From Clostridium cavendishii DSM 21758 (GTDB lineage Bacteria > Bacillota > Clostridia > Clostridiales > Clostridiaceae): DNA of 64,000 bases. The translations under genes and the position numbers were made by a program. Below are positions 17,541 to 26,494 of the stretch, piece by piece; within the stretch, counting starts at the first letter, position 1, and every line of letters starts with the position of its first letter. The stretch lies in the NCBI RefSeq assembly GCF_900141845.1, contig NZ_FQZB01000015.1:1-64000 (forward strand), given 5' to 3'. Below the pieces are notes generated by a model, which made no database searches, was not told the DNA's origin, and was given only the letters and a program-made list of their open reading frames with translations.

Positions 17541-19385
17541 ATGAAGAACTTAAAGAACTATATTTTAGGAAAACCATTAAAATCATCAGATATACATCAT
17601 GAAAAATTTAGTGTTTTTAGGGGCTTACCAGTCTTGTCATCAGATGCAATATCATCAGTAGCATATGCTTGTGAAGAAATATTGTGGGTTTTTGTACCTG
17701 TTTTAGGTATTGCATCATTTACATATTTATCTTGGGTTACATTATCAATAATAGGCTTATTAGCTATATTGATATTTTCGTATAGGCAAACAATCGATAG
17801 TTATCCTAAAGGTGGAGGGTCGTATATAGTTTCTAGGGAAAATCTAGGCGAGATACCTAGTTTAGTAGCTGGAGCATCTCTTACTATAGACTATATACTT
17901 ACTGTTGCTGTTAGTACTACAGCTGGAGTTGCAGCTATAACTTCAGCTTTTGAGTTTTTGCTACCTTATAAGGTTGAAATAACTCTTTTTATAATATTAA
18001 TAATAGCTATTGGAAATTTAAGAGGGATAAGTGAATCTGCAAAATTGTTTAGTTTTCCAACATATATTTTTATATTAAGCTCTGTAATTATGATAGTTTT
18101 TGGGTTAATTAAATATTTTGTATATGGTGTTGAACCTATTTCTAATCCTAATATTCCTAGACAGGTTCACGATTTAACAATTTTATTATTTCTAAAGGGT
18201 TTCTCAGCAGGATGTACAGCATTAACAGGTGTTGAAGCTATAAGTGATGGTGTAGCAAATTTTAAAGAACCTGCTACTAAAAATGCAAAGAGAGTTTTAT
18301 ATTTACTATTTATTATAGTAATAGTAATGTTTTCTGGTATATCATATTTAGCAACAATATATACTGCCGTTCCAACTTTGGATAGGACAGTAATATCTCA
18401 AATAGCCAGTCAAGTTTTTGGTGATAATAGTATAATGTTTTATATAATGCAATTTGCAACTACCTTAATACTTACTATGGCAGCAAATACAGCATATTCA
18501 GATTTTCCACTGTTATTATCATTCATAGCAAGAGATGGATATGCTCCAAGACAATTTGCAAAAAGAGGAGATAGATTAAGTTATTCTAATGGAATAATAT
18601 TCTTGTCAGTAGCAGCAGGAATTTTAGTAGGTGTATTTAAAGGTGAAAATCATTATTTATTACCACTTTATGCGGTAGGTGTTTTTATTTCCTTTACATT
18701 ATCCCAAAGTGGTATGGTCATGAGATGGTACAAAACAAAAGGAAAAGGTTGGAAACATAAAGCTTTTATAAATGGTGTAGGTGCGATTATAACATTTATT
18801 ACAGCTATAATAATAGCTATAAATAAATTTATGCATGGAGCATGGCTTGTATTAGTTTTAGTACCATTAGCTATTATAGTAATGAAAAGAGTTAATAGAC
18901 ATTATAAACGAGTAGCGGCTCAATTGAGTTTAGAAAATAATTATTTTCCTAAATTTAGTGAAAGTCAGGCTAAAAGGTTTATAATACCTGTTGCATCTTT
19001 AAATGAATCTGTTGTTAAAACTATAAATTATGCAAAGTGCTTATCAAATGACATAACAGCATTTCATATTTCAGTGGATGATGCTGAAACAGAGAAATTA
19101 AAAATGAAGTGGAAAAAATACAGTATAGATATCCCTTTAGTAGTAAAAAAACATGAGTATAGAGAAGTTGTCAATCCATTAGTAAAATATGTTACGTCTG
19201 ATGAATTTACAGGAGGCAATAAAGATGATATGATTACTGTAGTTATTCCTCAATTTATAACAAAGAAATGGTGGGGGAATATACTTCACAATCAAACAGC
19301 TTTATTTTTAAAGAGAATATTACTTCAACATAGAAATATAGCAGTAATATCAGTACCATTTATTATAGAAAAATATGAAGATTGA
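17541..19385 (+). CDS. kimA: KimA-type high-affinity potassium importer
   Basis: A 614-residue APC-superfamily transporter with ~12 membrane helices and a ~150-residue cytoplasmic C-terminal domain, matching B. subtilis KimA (formerly YdaO) in length and layout. The N-terminal LSSDAISSVAYACEEIL and DYILTVAVSTTAGVAAITSA are family features. KimA is a proton-coupled potassium importer inhibited by c-di-AMP in B. subtilis. There the gene sits behind a c-di-AMP riboswitch; here the spacer to the preceding terminator is only ~80 nt and no aptamer fits, so RNA control is absent or different. It has its own terminator. Confidence 0.9.
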   Translation: MKNLKNYILGKPLKSSDIHHEKFSVFRGLPVLSSDAISSVAYACEEILWVFVPVLGIASFTYLSWVTLSIIGLLAILIFSYRQTIDSYPKGGGSYIVSRENLGEIPSLVAGASLTIDYILTVAVSTTAGVAAITSAFEFLLPYKVEITLFIILIIAIGNLRGISESAKLFSFPTYIFILSSVIMIVFGLIKYFVYGVEPISNPNIPRQVHDLTILLFLKGFSAGCTALTGVEAISDGVANFKEPATKNAKRVLYLLFIIVIVMFSGISYLATIYTAVPTLDRTVISQIASQVFGDNSIMFYIMQFATTLILTMAANTAYSDFPLLLSFIARDGYAPRQFAKRGDRLSYSNGIIFLSVAAGILVGVFKGENHYLLPLYAVGVFISFTLSQSGMVMRWYKTKGKGWKHKAFINGVGAIITFITAIIIAINKFMHGAWLVLVLVPLAIIVMKRVNRHYKRVAAQLSLENNYFPKFSESQAKRFIIPVASLNESVVKTINYAKCLSNDITAFHISVDDAETEKLKMKWKKYSIDIPLVVKKHEYREVVNPLVKYVTSDEFTGGNKDDMITVVIPQFITKKWWGNILHNQTALFLKRILLQHRNIAVISVPFIIEKYED

Positions 19386-19415
19386 AATAAGGTGTTGCAT
19401 ATGCAACACCTTATT
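19386..19415. terminator. Bidirectional terminator, kimA / yidC-like gene
   Basis: A perfect 30-nt palindrome (aataaggtgttgcat and its complement) with A-rich and T-rich flanks. It lies between the convergent kimA and yidC-like genes. Confidence 0.85.
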
Positions 19416-19419
19416 TATG

Positions 19420-20058
19420 TTAAGCTAAATTTTCTTTAAAGAATATACTATAAATTATATTTTCAATTACTGCAAAGGCTGCAGATGTAATAAGATATAT
19501 ACCTATTGCAATAGGTGTTTTTATAGTGAAAAGAATAGAAATAACAATAGTCACTATAACATTTGATTTTGATATAGGTTGTATTGTTGAATTCTTAATT
19601 ACTTTTAAATAAGAAATTAAATTAGGCATACACATAAGTGAAGAATACACTAATGGAATGATATGGTAATTATCGGCTAGCTTTAGGCTTGTTACCCAAG
19701 GGATTATGGATGTACTTGCTTCTATAGGAAGCTTTAAAACCACATTATATAAAGTCATTATTATAGGTAACTGAATAAAGGTAATCATACAGCCAAACAT
19801 ATGCTTTTTATTACTATCATAATGTTTTTGCAATTCCATTTCTAACTTCTTCTTGTTATTTTTAAAAGTCTTTTTTAATTCCTCCACTTTTAAAGACAAT
19901 TCTTGTTGCTTTTTAAGAGAAGATTTCTGCTTTAATGAAAATGGCATTAAAATAAGTTTTACAATTACAGTTAATAAAACTATAGCCATTCCCCAATCTC
20001 CTGTTAAATCAAATAAATATCTAAGTATATCATTGAAAATATTGAATATGATGTTCAT
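19420..20058 (-). CDS. YidC/Oxa1-family membrane protein insertase, extra copy
   Basis: The 212 residues contain the YidC core of five membrane helices with a charged cytoplasmic hairpin (QKSSLKKQQELSLKVEELKKTF) between the first two. The pore segment TVIVKLILMPFSLKQK and the motif FIQLPIIMTLYNVV are typical. YidC inserts membrane proteins alone or with SecYEG. The housekeeping copy normally lies in the rpmH-rnpA-yidC-jag cluster near the origin, which is absent here, so this is probably a second YidC. It lacks a long C-terminal basic tail. An aaaggag site precedes ATG 20058. A small membrane-protein gene lies upstream. Confidence 0.88.
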   Translation of the reverse strand: MNIIFNIFNDILRYLFDLTGDWGMAIVLLTVIVKLILMPFSLKQKSSLKKQQELSLKVEELKKTFKNNKKKLEMELQKHYDSNKKHMFGCMITFIQLPIIMTLYNVVLKLPIEASTSIIPWVTSLKLADNYHIIPLVYSSLMCMPNLISYLKVIKNSTIQPISKSNVIVTIVISILFTIKTPIAIGIYLITSAAFAVIENIIYSIFFKENLA

Positions 20059-20107
20059 AATTACACTCCTTTTTAATAATTTTTGAAATTAGGAAACATC
20101 ATATTAA

Positions 20108-20347
20108 TTAAAAGTGGACAGTAAATCTCCAAACTTGGAGTTTCTCATAAGAGATATAATCCTCTTTTTTTATAAGGGTTGAGAAGTTTAATGCTCTCTT
20201 ACTTAAAACTTTAATAACTAAACTAGAATAATTATTATATAATGCTTTTCTATTAGAATTAATAGAATACTTTACATAATAAATTATACTAAATAAGAAG
20301 GTAGAAATAAGAAACAATTGAAACAATGTTAATGAATCAAATTGCAT
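20108..20347 (-). CDS. Small single-helix membrane protein upstream of the YidC-like gene
   Basis: 79 residues with one N-terminal membrane helix (TLFQLFLISTFLFSIIYYV) and a basic cytoplasmic tail. A clear aaaggag site stands 8 nt before ATG 20347. It is 49 bp upstream of the YidC-like gene on the same strand and probably cotranscribed. No family is recognised. It may be a substrate or partner of that insertase; this is inference from position. Confidence 0.65.
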   Translation of the reverse strand: MQFDSLTLFQLFLISTFLFSIIYYVKYSINSNRKALYNNYSSLVIKVLSKRALNFSTLIKKEDYISYEKLQVWRFTVHF

Positions 20348-20472
20348 CTGAAAAATCTCCTTTCATATTATTGTTAATATTATATAATAAAAATAATGAG
20401 TTAATCACGAAAAATCAATATAAATTGAAATAAATAAAATAGTTTTACATAAAAGAGGCGGTGATATATTAA

Positions 20473-21384
20473 ATGAAAATTGATAGATTGATTTCTATAA
20501 TAATGATTTTAAGTAATAGAAAAAGGGTAAGTGCAAAGGAGCTAGCTGAAAAATTTGAGGTTTCTGTTAAAACAATACAAAGGGATATTGATGCTATAAA
20601 TATGGCTGGAATACCTATTGTAGCTTATAAGGGTTATGATGGTGGATATGAGATAATGGAAAATTATAAGATAAATAAGAGTGTTGTTAATGAAAAAGAG
20701 CATTCTATGGTATTTAATCTATTAGAAGGCTTAAGTAAGGTCTATGAAGATAAGACTATAGAGAATTTAAAGGAAAAATTTAAGTGTGCAAATTCTTCTA
20801 TGAATTTAATAGAAGAGGGAAATATAGTTTTTGATTTTTCTTCTTGGGGGAATGCAGATAATACAAGAGAAAAATTAAATATAATAAGTGAAGCTTTAAA
20901 GTTAAGAAAAACTATAGAATTCACATATATTACTTTTGATGGGAATAGTACAAAAAGGGAACTAGAACCTTTGAAAATTATATTTAAAGGGCTTAATTTT
21001 TATATTTGTGGTTTTTGTAGATTAAGAGAGGACATAAGATTATTTAAGCTTACAAGAATAAAGGGATTAAATAGATTAGATAATGATTTTGTACCTAGGA
21101 TTGTAGATATAAATGAGTTTTTTAAACCTAGGGAGGATAATCTAATAACTTTAAAGTTAAAATTTAATAAGAGTGCTTTAAATAAACTTGATGATTACTT
21201 TGATGCTTATGTTATTGAGTTTAATGAAAAAGGAGATGCAATAGTTGAAGTTGAATATCCCGAGAATAGTTGGATTTACAGCATGTTATTAAGCTTTGGT
21301 TCAGATATTGAGGTAATTGAGCCAATTCATATCAGAGAGATTATAAGAAAAAATGCCGAAAAAATAATTAAATTATACAAATAG
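20473..21384 (+). CDS. WYL-domain transcriptional regulator (YafY type)
   Basis: The 303-residue protein has an N-terminal HTH_11 winged helix (RKRVSAKELAEKFEVSVKTI, recognition helix near residues 25-45) followed by a WYL ligand-sensing domain. The WYL-type core is EFTYITFDGNSTKRELEPLKI and LNFYICGFCRLREDIRLFKL, where the WYL triplet itself reads FYI. A gaggcgg site precedes the ATG. The GyrI-like gene follows 62 bp downstream, a common pairing in clostridia in which regulator and small-molecule-binding protein respond to the same compound. Confidence 0.9.
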   Translation: MKIDRLISIIMILSNRKRVSAKELAEKFEVSVKTIQRDIDAINMAGIPIVAYKGYDGGYEIMENYKINKSVVNEKEHSMVFNLLEGLSKVYEDKTIENLKEKFKCANSSMNLIEEGNIVFDFSSWGNADNTREKLNIISEALKLRKTIEFTYITFDGNSTKRELEPLKIIFKGLNFYICGFCRLREDIRLFKLTRIKGLNRLDNDFVPRIVDINEFFKPREDNLITLKLKFNKSALNKLDDYFDAYVIEFNEKGDAIVEVEYPENSWIYSMLLSFGSDIEVIEPIHIREIIRKNAEKIIKLYK

Positions 21385-21406
21385 GACATATAGATGTCTT
21401 ATTTGT
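21377..21406 (+). other. Hairpin over the stop codon of the WYL regulator
   Basis: ACAAATAGGACAT (21377-21389) pairs with ATGTCTTATTTGT (21394-21406), 13 bp with one G-U. It covers the stop codon at 21382-21384 and has no T-run. It may partly insulate the downstream GyrI-like gene or protect mRNA ends. Confidence 0.4.
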
Positions 21407-21446
21407 ACTCTTAAAATTTAGATATAAAGTTTTAGGAGGAATGAAT

Positions 21447-22055
21447 ATGAGTGAAAAGCTTGATTTAAAAAAGCAATTAAAGGATTTGTATGGAGTAAAA
21501 CAAGGTGAGTTTAAGGCTGTAAAATTGCCAAAGATAAAGTATATAGCTATAGATGGGAAAGGTAATCCAAATGAGTCAAAAGACTACAAACTATGTTTAG
21601 AAGCACTTTACAAAATAGCATATAGTATAAAATTCACTTTTAAAAATAGAGATTTAGATTTTGTTGTACCTAGTTTAAGTGGATTATGGTATATGGAGAA
21701 TAATGAATTCTTTAATGAAGAAAATAAAGATAAGTGGCAATGGACTATGATGGTTGCTATGCCTGATTATGTACAAAAAGAGGATTTTGAAGAGGCAAAG
21801 AAGGCTACAATTAATAAACACGATAATTCAAGGCTTAAAGATATAAAATTCATAGAATATGATGAAGGGCTGGTTATGGCAACTTTATATGTGGGATCAT
21901 ATTCGGAAGAAAGAGAAACTTTAGAAAAGATGTATGGCTTAATAGAAGAAAAAGGGTACAAGTTTAATGGAAAACATCATGAAATATACTTAAGTGACCC
22001 AAGAAGAGTAGAAGAAAGTAGACTAAAAACTATATTGATACAGCCAATAATATAA
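21447..22055 (+). CDS. GyrI-like small-molecule-binding protein
   Basis: A 202-residue protein of the GyrI-like / SOUL-SHS2 fold. Typical features are KLPKIKYIAIDGKGNPNES near the start, SGLWYMEN, and the C-terminal half ending KHHEIYLSDPRR followed by KTILIQPI. Relatives bind or hydrolyse lipophilic or electrophilic compounds, sometimes as effector domains of drug regulators. The upstream ATG (21441) directly abuts aggagga, so ATG 21447, 7 nt from the site, is the real start. It probably forms a unit with the WYL regulator. Confidence 0.85.
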   Translation: MSEKLDLKKQLKDLYGVKQGEFKAVKLPKIKYIAIDGKGNPNESKDYKLCLEALYKIAYSIKFTFKNRDLDFVVPSLSGLWYMENNEFFNEENKDKWQWTMMVAMPDYVQKEDFEEAKKATINKHDNSRLKDIKFIEYDEGLVMATLYVGSYSEERETLEKMYGLIEEKGYKFNGKHHEIYLSDPRRVEESRLKTILIQPII

Positions 22056-22205
22056 TAATAGAGTATTTTTAAAATCAGAAATAGGTGATAAATTTTCATT
22101 TAATGTTGAATTTCAAAAATATTTTAAAAATAATACAAGGAAAAAAATTTGCTTAATTTTCAATAAATAAAACTTAATATTACTGTACACAATATTAAAG
22201 TAAAA

Positions 22206-22246
22206 ACAAATAAAACCTAAAGGAAGTTCCTTTAGGTTTTATTTGT
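22206..22246 (+). terminator. Long hairpin before the M15 peptidase gene
   Basis: acaaataaaacctaaagg pairs with its complement over 18 bp around a 5-nt loop. The right arm is itself T-rich (ggttttatttgt). Probably the terminator of the GyrI-like gene. Confidence 0.7.
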
Positions 22247-22272
22247 AAAGAACTTAAGAGAAGAGGTGCCTA

Positions 22273-23199
22273 ATGAAACGATTAGTTTATGCAATTATAG
22301 CTCTAATTTTAACTAACAATATATGCGGTGCAACACCAATGGAGGCTAAAGAAGAAACTAACAATAATGCTGCTTATGAAATTACGATGAAACAAGACAT
22401 TTTAGTATTTATGATGGCTTATCCAGAGTATGTTGTTAATGCTCAAAAGGGTGAAGGTGGGAAGGTTTATTTAATTATGAAGTCAGGGAAAAAGATACTT
22501 TATGACGACATGAAAAAAAAATCTCAGGATGAAAAATTCTATAATGCTGACTTACAAGATGTATTAGAACAGGTGTATCCATTAAATCATGATGGTGGAC
22601 TAATGGATATAAATTATGATCCAGGTAGAGTTAGAAATTATCAACTTTTAAATGAGGTTTATGGGTATTCTAATGAAGGTATAAGTAAAAATTTAGTTAA
22701 TGTAAGTGGCGGTGGAGGAAATCATAGATTTAATAAAAATAATGGAGCAGCGGATAGCCTAAAAAAAGCTTTAAAGGAGTTAGCAGCAAAAGATGTTCAA
22801 AAAAGTACAGCTCAAGGAGATTATTTGTTTCCTATAAATGGAACATTCAATTATAGACAAATATCTGGTACAGGGTTATTAAGTCCTCATGCTTATGGTA
22901 TAGCTTTAGATTTAAGTAGTAACAGTAAGGATTATTGGAAATGGGCAAATAGACAAGAAGGCGAAAAAAGAATGAAAGCCTATCCAAAAGCAACAGTTAA
23001 TATTTTTGAAAATAATAATTTTGTATGGGGTGGAAAATGGGGACATTTTGATATATTACATTTTGAATATAGACCAGAAATAATAATTAAAGCTAAATAT
23101 TTTGGAGATAATAAGGAGCGAAAAGTCTGGTATGAGGGTGTTCCAATAGATGAAAATATAAAAGGATACATTAATAACATAGAAAATTCACTGAAATAG
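22273..23199 (+). CDS. VanY-like M15 D-alanyl-D-alanine carboxypeptidase
   Basis: A 308-residue exported protein (N-terminal hydrophobic signal). The C-terminal ~120 residues form an M15_4 zinc peptidase domain: SPHAYGIALDLS provides the first His and Asp ligands and DILHFEYRPE the final His, with WKWANRQEGEKR between them. Enzymes of this type remove the terminal D-Ala from peptidoglycan precursors. The N-terminal ~130 residues carry a MAYPEYV...KSGKKILYDD region common in clostridial relatives. The gene precedes an amidase by 22 bp, so they are probably cotranscribed. Confidence 0.88.
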   Translation: MKRLVYAIIALILTNNICGATPMEAKEETNNNAAYEITMKQDILVFMMAYPEYVVNAQKGEGGKVYLIMKSGKKILYDDMKKKSQDEKFYNADLQDVLEQVYPLNHDGGLMDINYDPGRVRNYQLLNEVYGYSNEGISKNLVNVSGGGGNHRFNKNNGAADSLKKALKELAAKDVQKSTAQGDYLFPINGTFNYRQISGTGLLSPHAYGIALDLSSNSKDYWKWANRQEGEKRMKAYPKATVNIFENNNFVWGGKWGHFDILHFEYRPEIIIKAKYFGDNKERKVWYEGVPIDENIKGYINNIENSLK

Positions 23200-23221
23200 A
23201 TTAGAAAAAGAGGTGAGGCTA

Positions 23222-24322
23222 GTGAAAAAACATATAACCTTTAGATTATTATGTACTTTACTGATATTTGTGTTTTTAACCCAAGGAATAAATGTTTATT
23301 CAGAAACATCAGAGAATAAGGATTCTATTGAAGGTAAAGAAGAGGTTGCCAAGGTTGTTGAAGATATTTATGTAAAGAGAAATAAAGCTATAATAAGTGG
23401 AGAAGAGGGGCTTATAAAAGAGCATTACAACCTAAAAACTAAAAATGGTCAATGGGCTTTTGAATATGAAAAAAAGAAAATGGATTATATACACAATTGG
23501 GAACAAAAACAAGGTGTAAAATTTACAGAAATAAATCCCAAAGTTATAGTAAAGTCAGTTAAAAATAAAGGTAAAACTTATTCTGTATATTTGCTTTGTT
23601 CAACTGAATATAAATATTCTTATGAAAATGAACCAGAAGTAATAAATAAATCTAGAATAGGTACATATCATATATTGCAATTACAAGAGGAAGATGATAA
23701 TAAGTTTATAATAATAAAAGAATGGTATAAAGATCCTTTTGGAGATTCTTTAAACTTAGAAAAACTTAAGGTAGATTCAATAAAGCAACACATATTAGAA
23801 CAAAATCCAAGAGATTTTTCTAATATAAATGAAAGAAGACTTGGTACCAAACAATATGCAGAAATGTATTGTGGTGCTGCGACTGAAGAACAGTATGAAT
23901 TTAAATATAATAAAAAGTATAGAGATTATAATCCAGAAGGCGGAGATTGTGCAAATTTTGCATCTCAAACATTACATGAAGGTGGTAAATTTAGAAAGAA
24001 TGGTGCATGGAATCCAGATGGTGCAGGTTCATGGCTTAATGCAGATAAATTTAAAAATTATTGGGTTGGTAGTGGTAGAGCATCGGTTATAGCCCATGGG
24101 AGTTATGAAAAAGTATATAAAGCATCTTACAAGTTATTACCAGGAGATTTTGTAGCTTATGAGAAAAAGGGAGATATAAATCATATATCTATGGTGACAG
24201 GAGCAGATTCAAAGGGATATACATTAGTAACTTGTCATAATAGTGATAGAAATAATGTTCCATGGGATTTAGGGTGGAATGACAAGAATATAAAATTTTG
24301 GCTAGTGAGGGTTCATTTTTAG
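23222..24322 (+). CDS. Secreted amidase-domain protein (Amidase_6)
   Basis: A 366-residue secreted protein with a signal peptide ending around TQGINVYS. The C-terminal ~160 residues match the Amidase_6 / CHAP-like domain: RDYNPEGGDCANFASQTLHEGG contains the catalytic cysteine, and INHISMVTGA the catalytic His. The N-terminal half is an unrecognised domain. Likely acts on the cell wall. The upstream GTG at 23213 is less likely than GTG 23222, which has gaggtgagg correctly placed. It is the second gene after the M15 peptidase. Confidence 0.85.
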   Translation: MKKHITFRLLCTLLIFVFLTQGINVYSETSENKDSIEGKEEVAKVVEDIYVKRNKAIISGEEGLIKEHYNLKTKNGQWAFEYEKKKMDYIHNWEQKQGVKFTEINPKVIVKSVKNKGKTYSVYLLCSTEYKYSYENEPEVINKSRIGTYHILQLQEEDDNKFIIIKEWYKDPFGDSLNLEKLKVDSIKQHILEQNPRDFSNINERRLGTKQYAEMYCGAATEEQYEFKYNKKYRDYNPEGGDCANFASQTLHEGGKFRKNGAWNPDGAGSWLNADKFKNYWVGSGRASVIAHGSYEKVYKASYKLLPGDFVAYEKKGDINHISMVTGADSKGYTLVTCHNSDRNNVPWDLGWNDKNIKFWLVRVHF

Positions 24323-24347
24323 TTTTAGGAATGTATTAAAATTTGCA

Positions 24348-24378
24348 AACCGATTTTGGTATACCAAAATCGGTTTTT
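24348..24378 (+). terminator. Terminator of the M15-amidase unit
   Basis: A 13-bp perfect stem (aaccgattttggt / accaaaatcggtt) with a minimal loop, running into T6 and a second T6. Confidence 0.93.
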
Positions 24379-24610
24379 TGTTTTTTATATAAAAACCAAA
24401 GTTAAATAAATATACAAATAAGTATTAAAAGAATATCAGACAGTATAGTGCTTATTTATTATATTTTATTTTTAATTATATATAGTAATACAAGTACTTT
24501 AGAATATTATAAAGTTATATCAATGCTTTAGATTATTAGAAATAAATTTAACATTAATTAATGATATGGAATAGATTAATAGTAGAGTAAATTACAAAAA
24601 GGAGATATTT

Positions 24611-25690
24611 ATGAAGGGTAAGATACTTAATTATTATGCAGGAGGAAATACTGCAAGAGGTTTTGTAAGCTTTTATTCATCAATATTACAAAATGTGAAT
24701 AATGTGTATGTATTAAATGGATATGGGGATAGATTTAGTACTAAAGTATTAAAAATAATAGGAAATGAATATTTGGCTAAAGGGTATGATATTGAAGTAA
24801 TAAATAGTACAGTTGACATTGAAGCCCTTGAAGGGATAGTTATTCCAGAGAAAAGTGTTGCTGTGGTGGTAGAGAAGGGAATTCACGGAGAGAATTTAGC
24901 TTCAGCACATCCAAATGTAAAATATATAGATTTAAAAGGAGCTTTTGATTTAAAGGCAATAAACGCGAAGCATTCTGTTGTTACAGAAAAAACTAATAAA
25001 ATATTAGCTAAATTTAAAGAAGCCCATAATTGCTTTGATATAGCTCTTAAGATTCATGATGAATGGGAAAAAATATATATTTCCAATATGGATTTTTCAA
25101 AGGCAAACACTTTAACAAATGAAATAATTGATATGTTATTAGGAAATGCACCAAATAAGTTATCAAAGAGTAATTGTGTTGTAGATAAATATTTAGGTGG
25201 TTCAACATCTATAGGGTCTCATGATTATGTTCCTAATATTACAGATGGATTGAAGAGGTACTTTATAAAGGGTAGACCTGGTACAGGTAAGTCTACAATT
25301 TTAAAGAAAATAGGTAAAAGAGCATTTGAAAAGGGGTATGATGTTGAGATTTATCATTGTGGTTTTGATCCATATAGTCTTGATATGATTATAGTTAGAG
25401 AATTAAAATTTGCTATATTTGATAGCACAGCTCCACATGAATATTTTCCAAGTGAACCATCAGACGAAGTAATAGATGTATATGAAAAACTTATTGTAGC
25501 TGGGACAGATGAGAAATATGAGGTTGAATTAAATGATATTGTAAAGAGATATAAAGAACAAGTTGGATATGGGGTGAAGAAATTAGAGGATGCAAAAATA
25601 TTGAAGGATGAGATTGAAGATATTTATGAAAATGCTTTTAATGAAGTCAAAGGAGACAAAATAATAAAACAAATTAAAGACATATTATAA
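24611..25690 (+). CDS. Conserved P-loop ATPase of unknown role (two-lobe)
   Basis: A 359-residue protein with two P-loop-like halves. The C-terminal Walker A is complete (KGRPGTGKSTILKKIG near residue 219); the N-terminal one is degenerate (YAGGNTARGFVSFY at residue ~9). This double arrangement marks a conserved Firmicutes ATPase family of unknown function. DPYSLDMIIV and FAIFDSTAPHEYFPSEP are also characteristic. There is no signal or membrane segment. An aaaggag site precedes the ATG. It stands alone between terminators. Confidence 0.82.
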   Translation: MKGKILNYYAGGNTARGFVSFYSSILQNVNNVYVLNGYGDRFSTKVLKIIGNEYLAKGYDIEVINSTVDIEALEGIVIPEKSVAVVVEKGIHGENLASAHPNVKYIDLKGAFDLKAINAKHSVVTEKTNKILAKFKEAHNCFDIALKIHDEWEKIYISNMDFSKANTLTNEIIDMLLGNAPNKLSKSNCVVDKYLGGSTSIGSHDYVPNITDGLKRYFIKGRPGTGKSTILKKIGKRAFEKGYDVEIYHCGFDPYSLDMIIVRELKFAIFDSTAPHEYFPSEPSDEVIDVYEKLIVAGTDEKYEVELNDIVKRYKEQVGYGVKKLEDAKILKDEIEDIYENAFNEVKGDKIIKQIKDIL

Positions 25691-25726
25691 GTTTAATAAT
25701 TTTGCAATAAGTTTAAAAATTTTCTC

Positions 25727-25763
25727 AAAAAGAGTGTGGTAATTTTATTTTAGCACTCTTTTT
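25727..25763 (+). terminator. Terminator of the P-loop ATPase gene
   Basis: A 10-bp stem (aaaaagagtg / cactcttttt) with a long AT loop. The right arm ends in T5. Confidence 0.75.
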
Positions 25764-25928
25764 AATTTGTATATAATAATTAATATATTTTGTAATAATA
25801 TTATATACAAATTAAAAATAATGAAAAATTAAGTATAAGTTTATCATATAAATTTAAATTTCCTAAATAAAATTTTAATTTTAGGATAACCTACAGTTGT
25901 GACTAAAATGTACAACAGGAGGTAACAG

Positions 25929-26438
25929 ATGAAAAAACATATTATTAAGATTTTAGTAGGAATTACTATATCTACATCTTTGATTTCAATAGGAAATGGA
26001 GCATTTGTTAATGCAGATATAAAAGGTGATAATTGGTATATTCAATGTGCTAGTGATAGTACTGAAACAAAGATACCTAAACTTTTAAGTGGTAAGCAAC
26101 TTTCAGCAAATCAGTTAGAGATAACATATGATAAAGATGTAGATCCAGCTTTAGCAACTAAAGCTAGTAATTATTGGATTCAGAGTACAAAACAGGATAA
26201 ACCAGAAGGTATAGCTACTTTAGGAAAAGATGAAAAAGTAAGTGATAAGAATTCACTAACAGATAAAATGGTTAAGATAGTACCTAAAGATGGTTCATCA
26301 AAAACCTTTATATTAACATTCAAAGATAAAATAAAAACTGGTCAAGAATATAAATTAATAATTTGTTATGTCACAGTTAAAGGTGCTCCGCCTTATAAAG
26401 GAGATAATGGAAAAGCGTTATTTGTTGGAAAATACTAA
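25929..26438 (+). CDS. Small secreted protein, Ig-like, unknown function
   Basis: The 169 residues begin with a signal peptide (MKKHIIKILVG, hydrophobic core, AFVNADIKG). The mature part has alternating beta-strand-like segments: LSANQLEITYDKDVD, a pattern seen in bacterial Ig-like or SbsA-like domains, and SKTFILTFKDKIKTGQEYKLII. No catalytic motif is visible. An acaggaggt site precedes the ATG. It is monocistronic with its own terminator. The Ig-like assignment is tentative. Confidence 0.7.
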   Translation: MKKHIIKILVGITISTSLISIGNGAFVNADIKGDNWYIQCASDSTETKIPKLLSGKQLSANQLEITYDKDVDPALATKASNYWIQSTKQDKPEGIATLGKDEKVSDKNSLTDKMVKIVPKDGSSKTFILTFKDKIKTGQEYKLIICYVTVKGAPPYKGDNGKALFVGKY

Positions 26439-26449
26439 AATAAATGATA

Positions 26450-26484
26450 AAAAATTAAGCAGACTTATAATCTGCTTAATTTTT
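26450..26484. terminator. Bidirectional terminator
   Basis: A perfect 14-bp stem (aaaaattaagcaga / tctgcttaattttt) with a 7-nt loop, A-rich on the left and T-rich on the right. It serves the convergent secreted-protein and HD genes. Confidence 0.9.
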
Positions 26485-26494
26485 TATAATATTA

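Noticed and set aside
23829..24092. Plus-strand ORF inside the amidase gene
   Set aside because: Shadow frame of the Amidase_6 domain with a low-complexity product.
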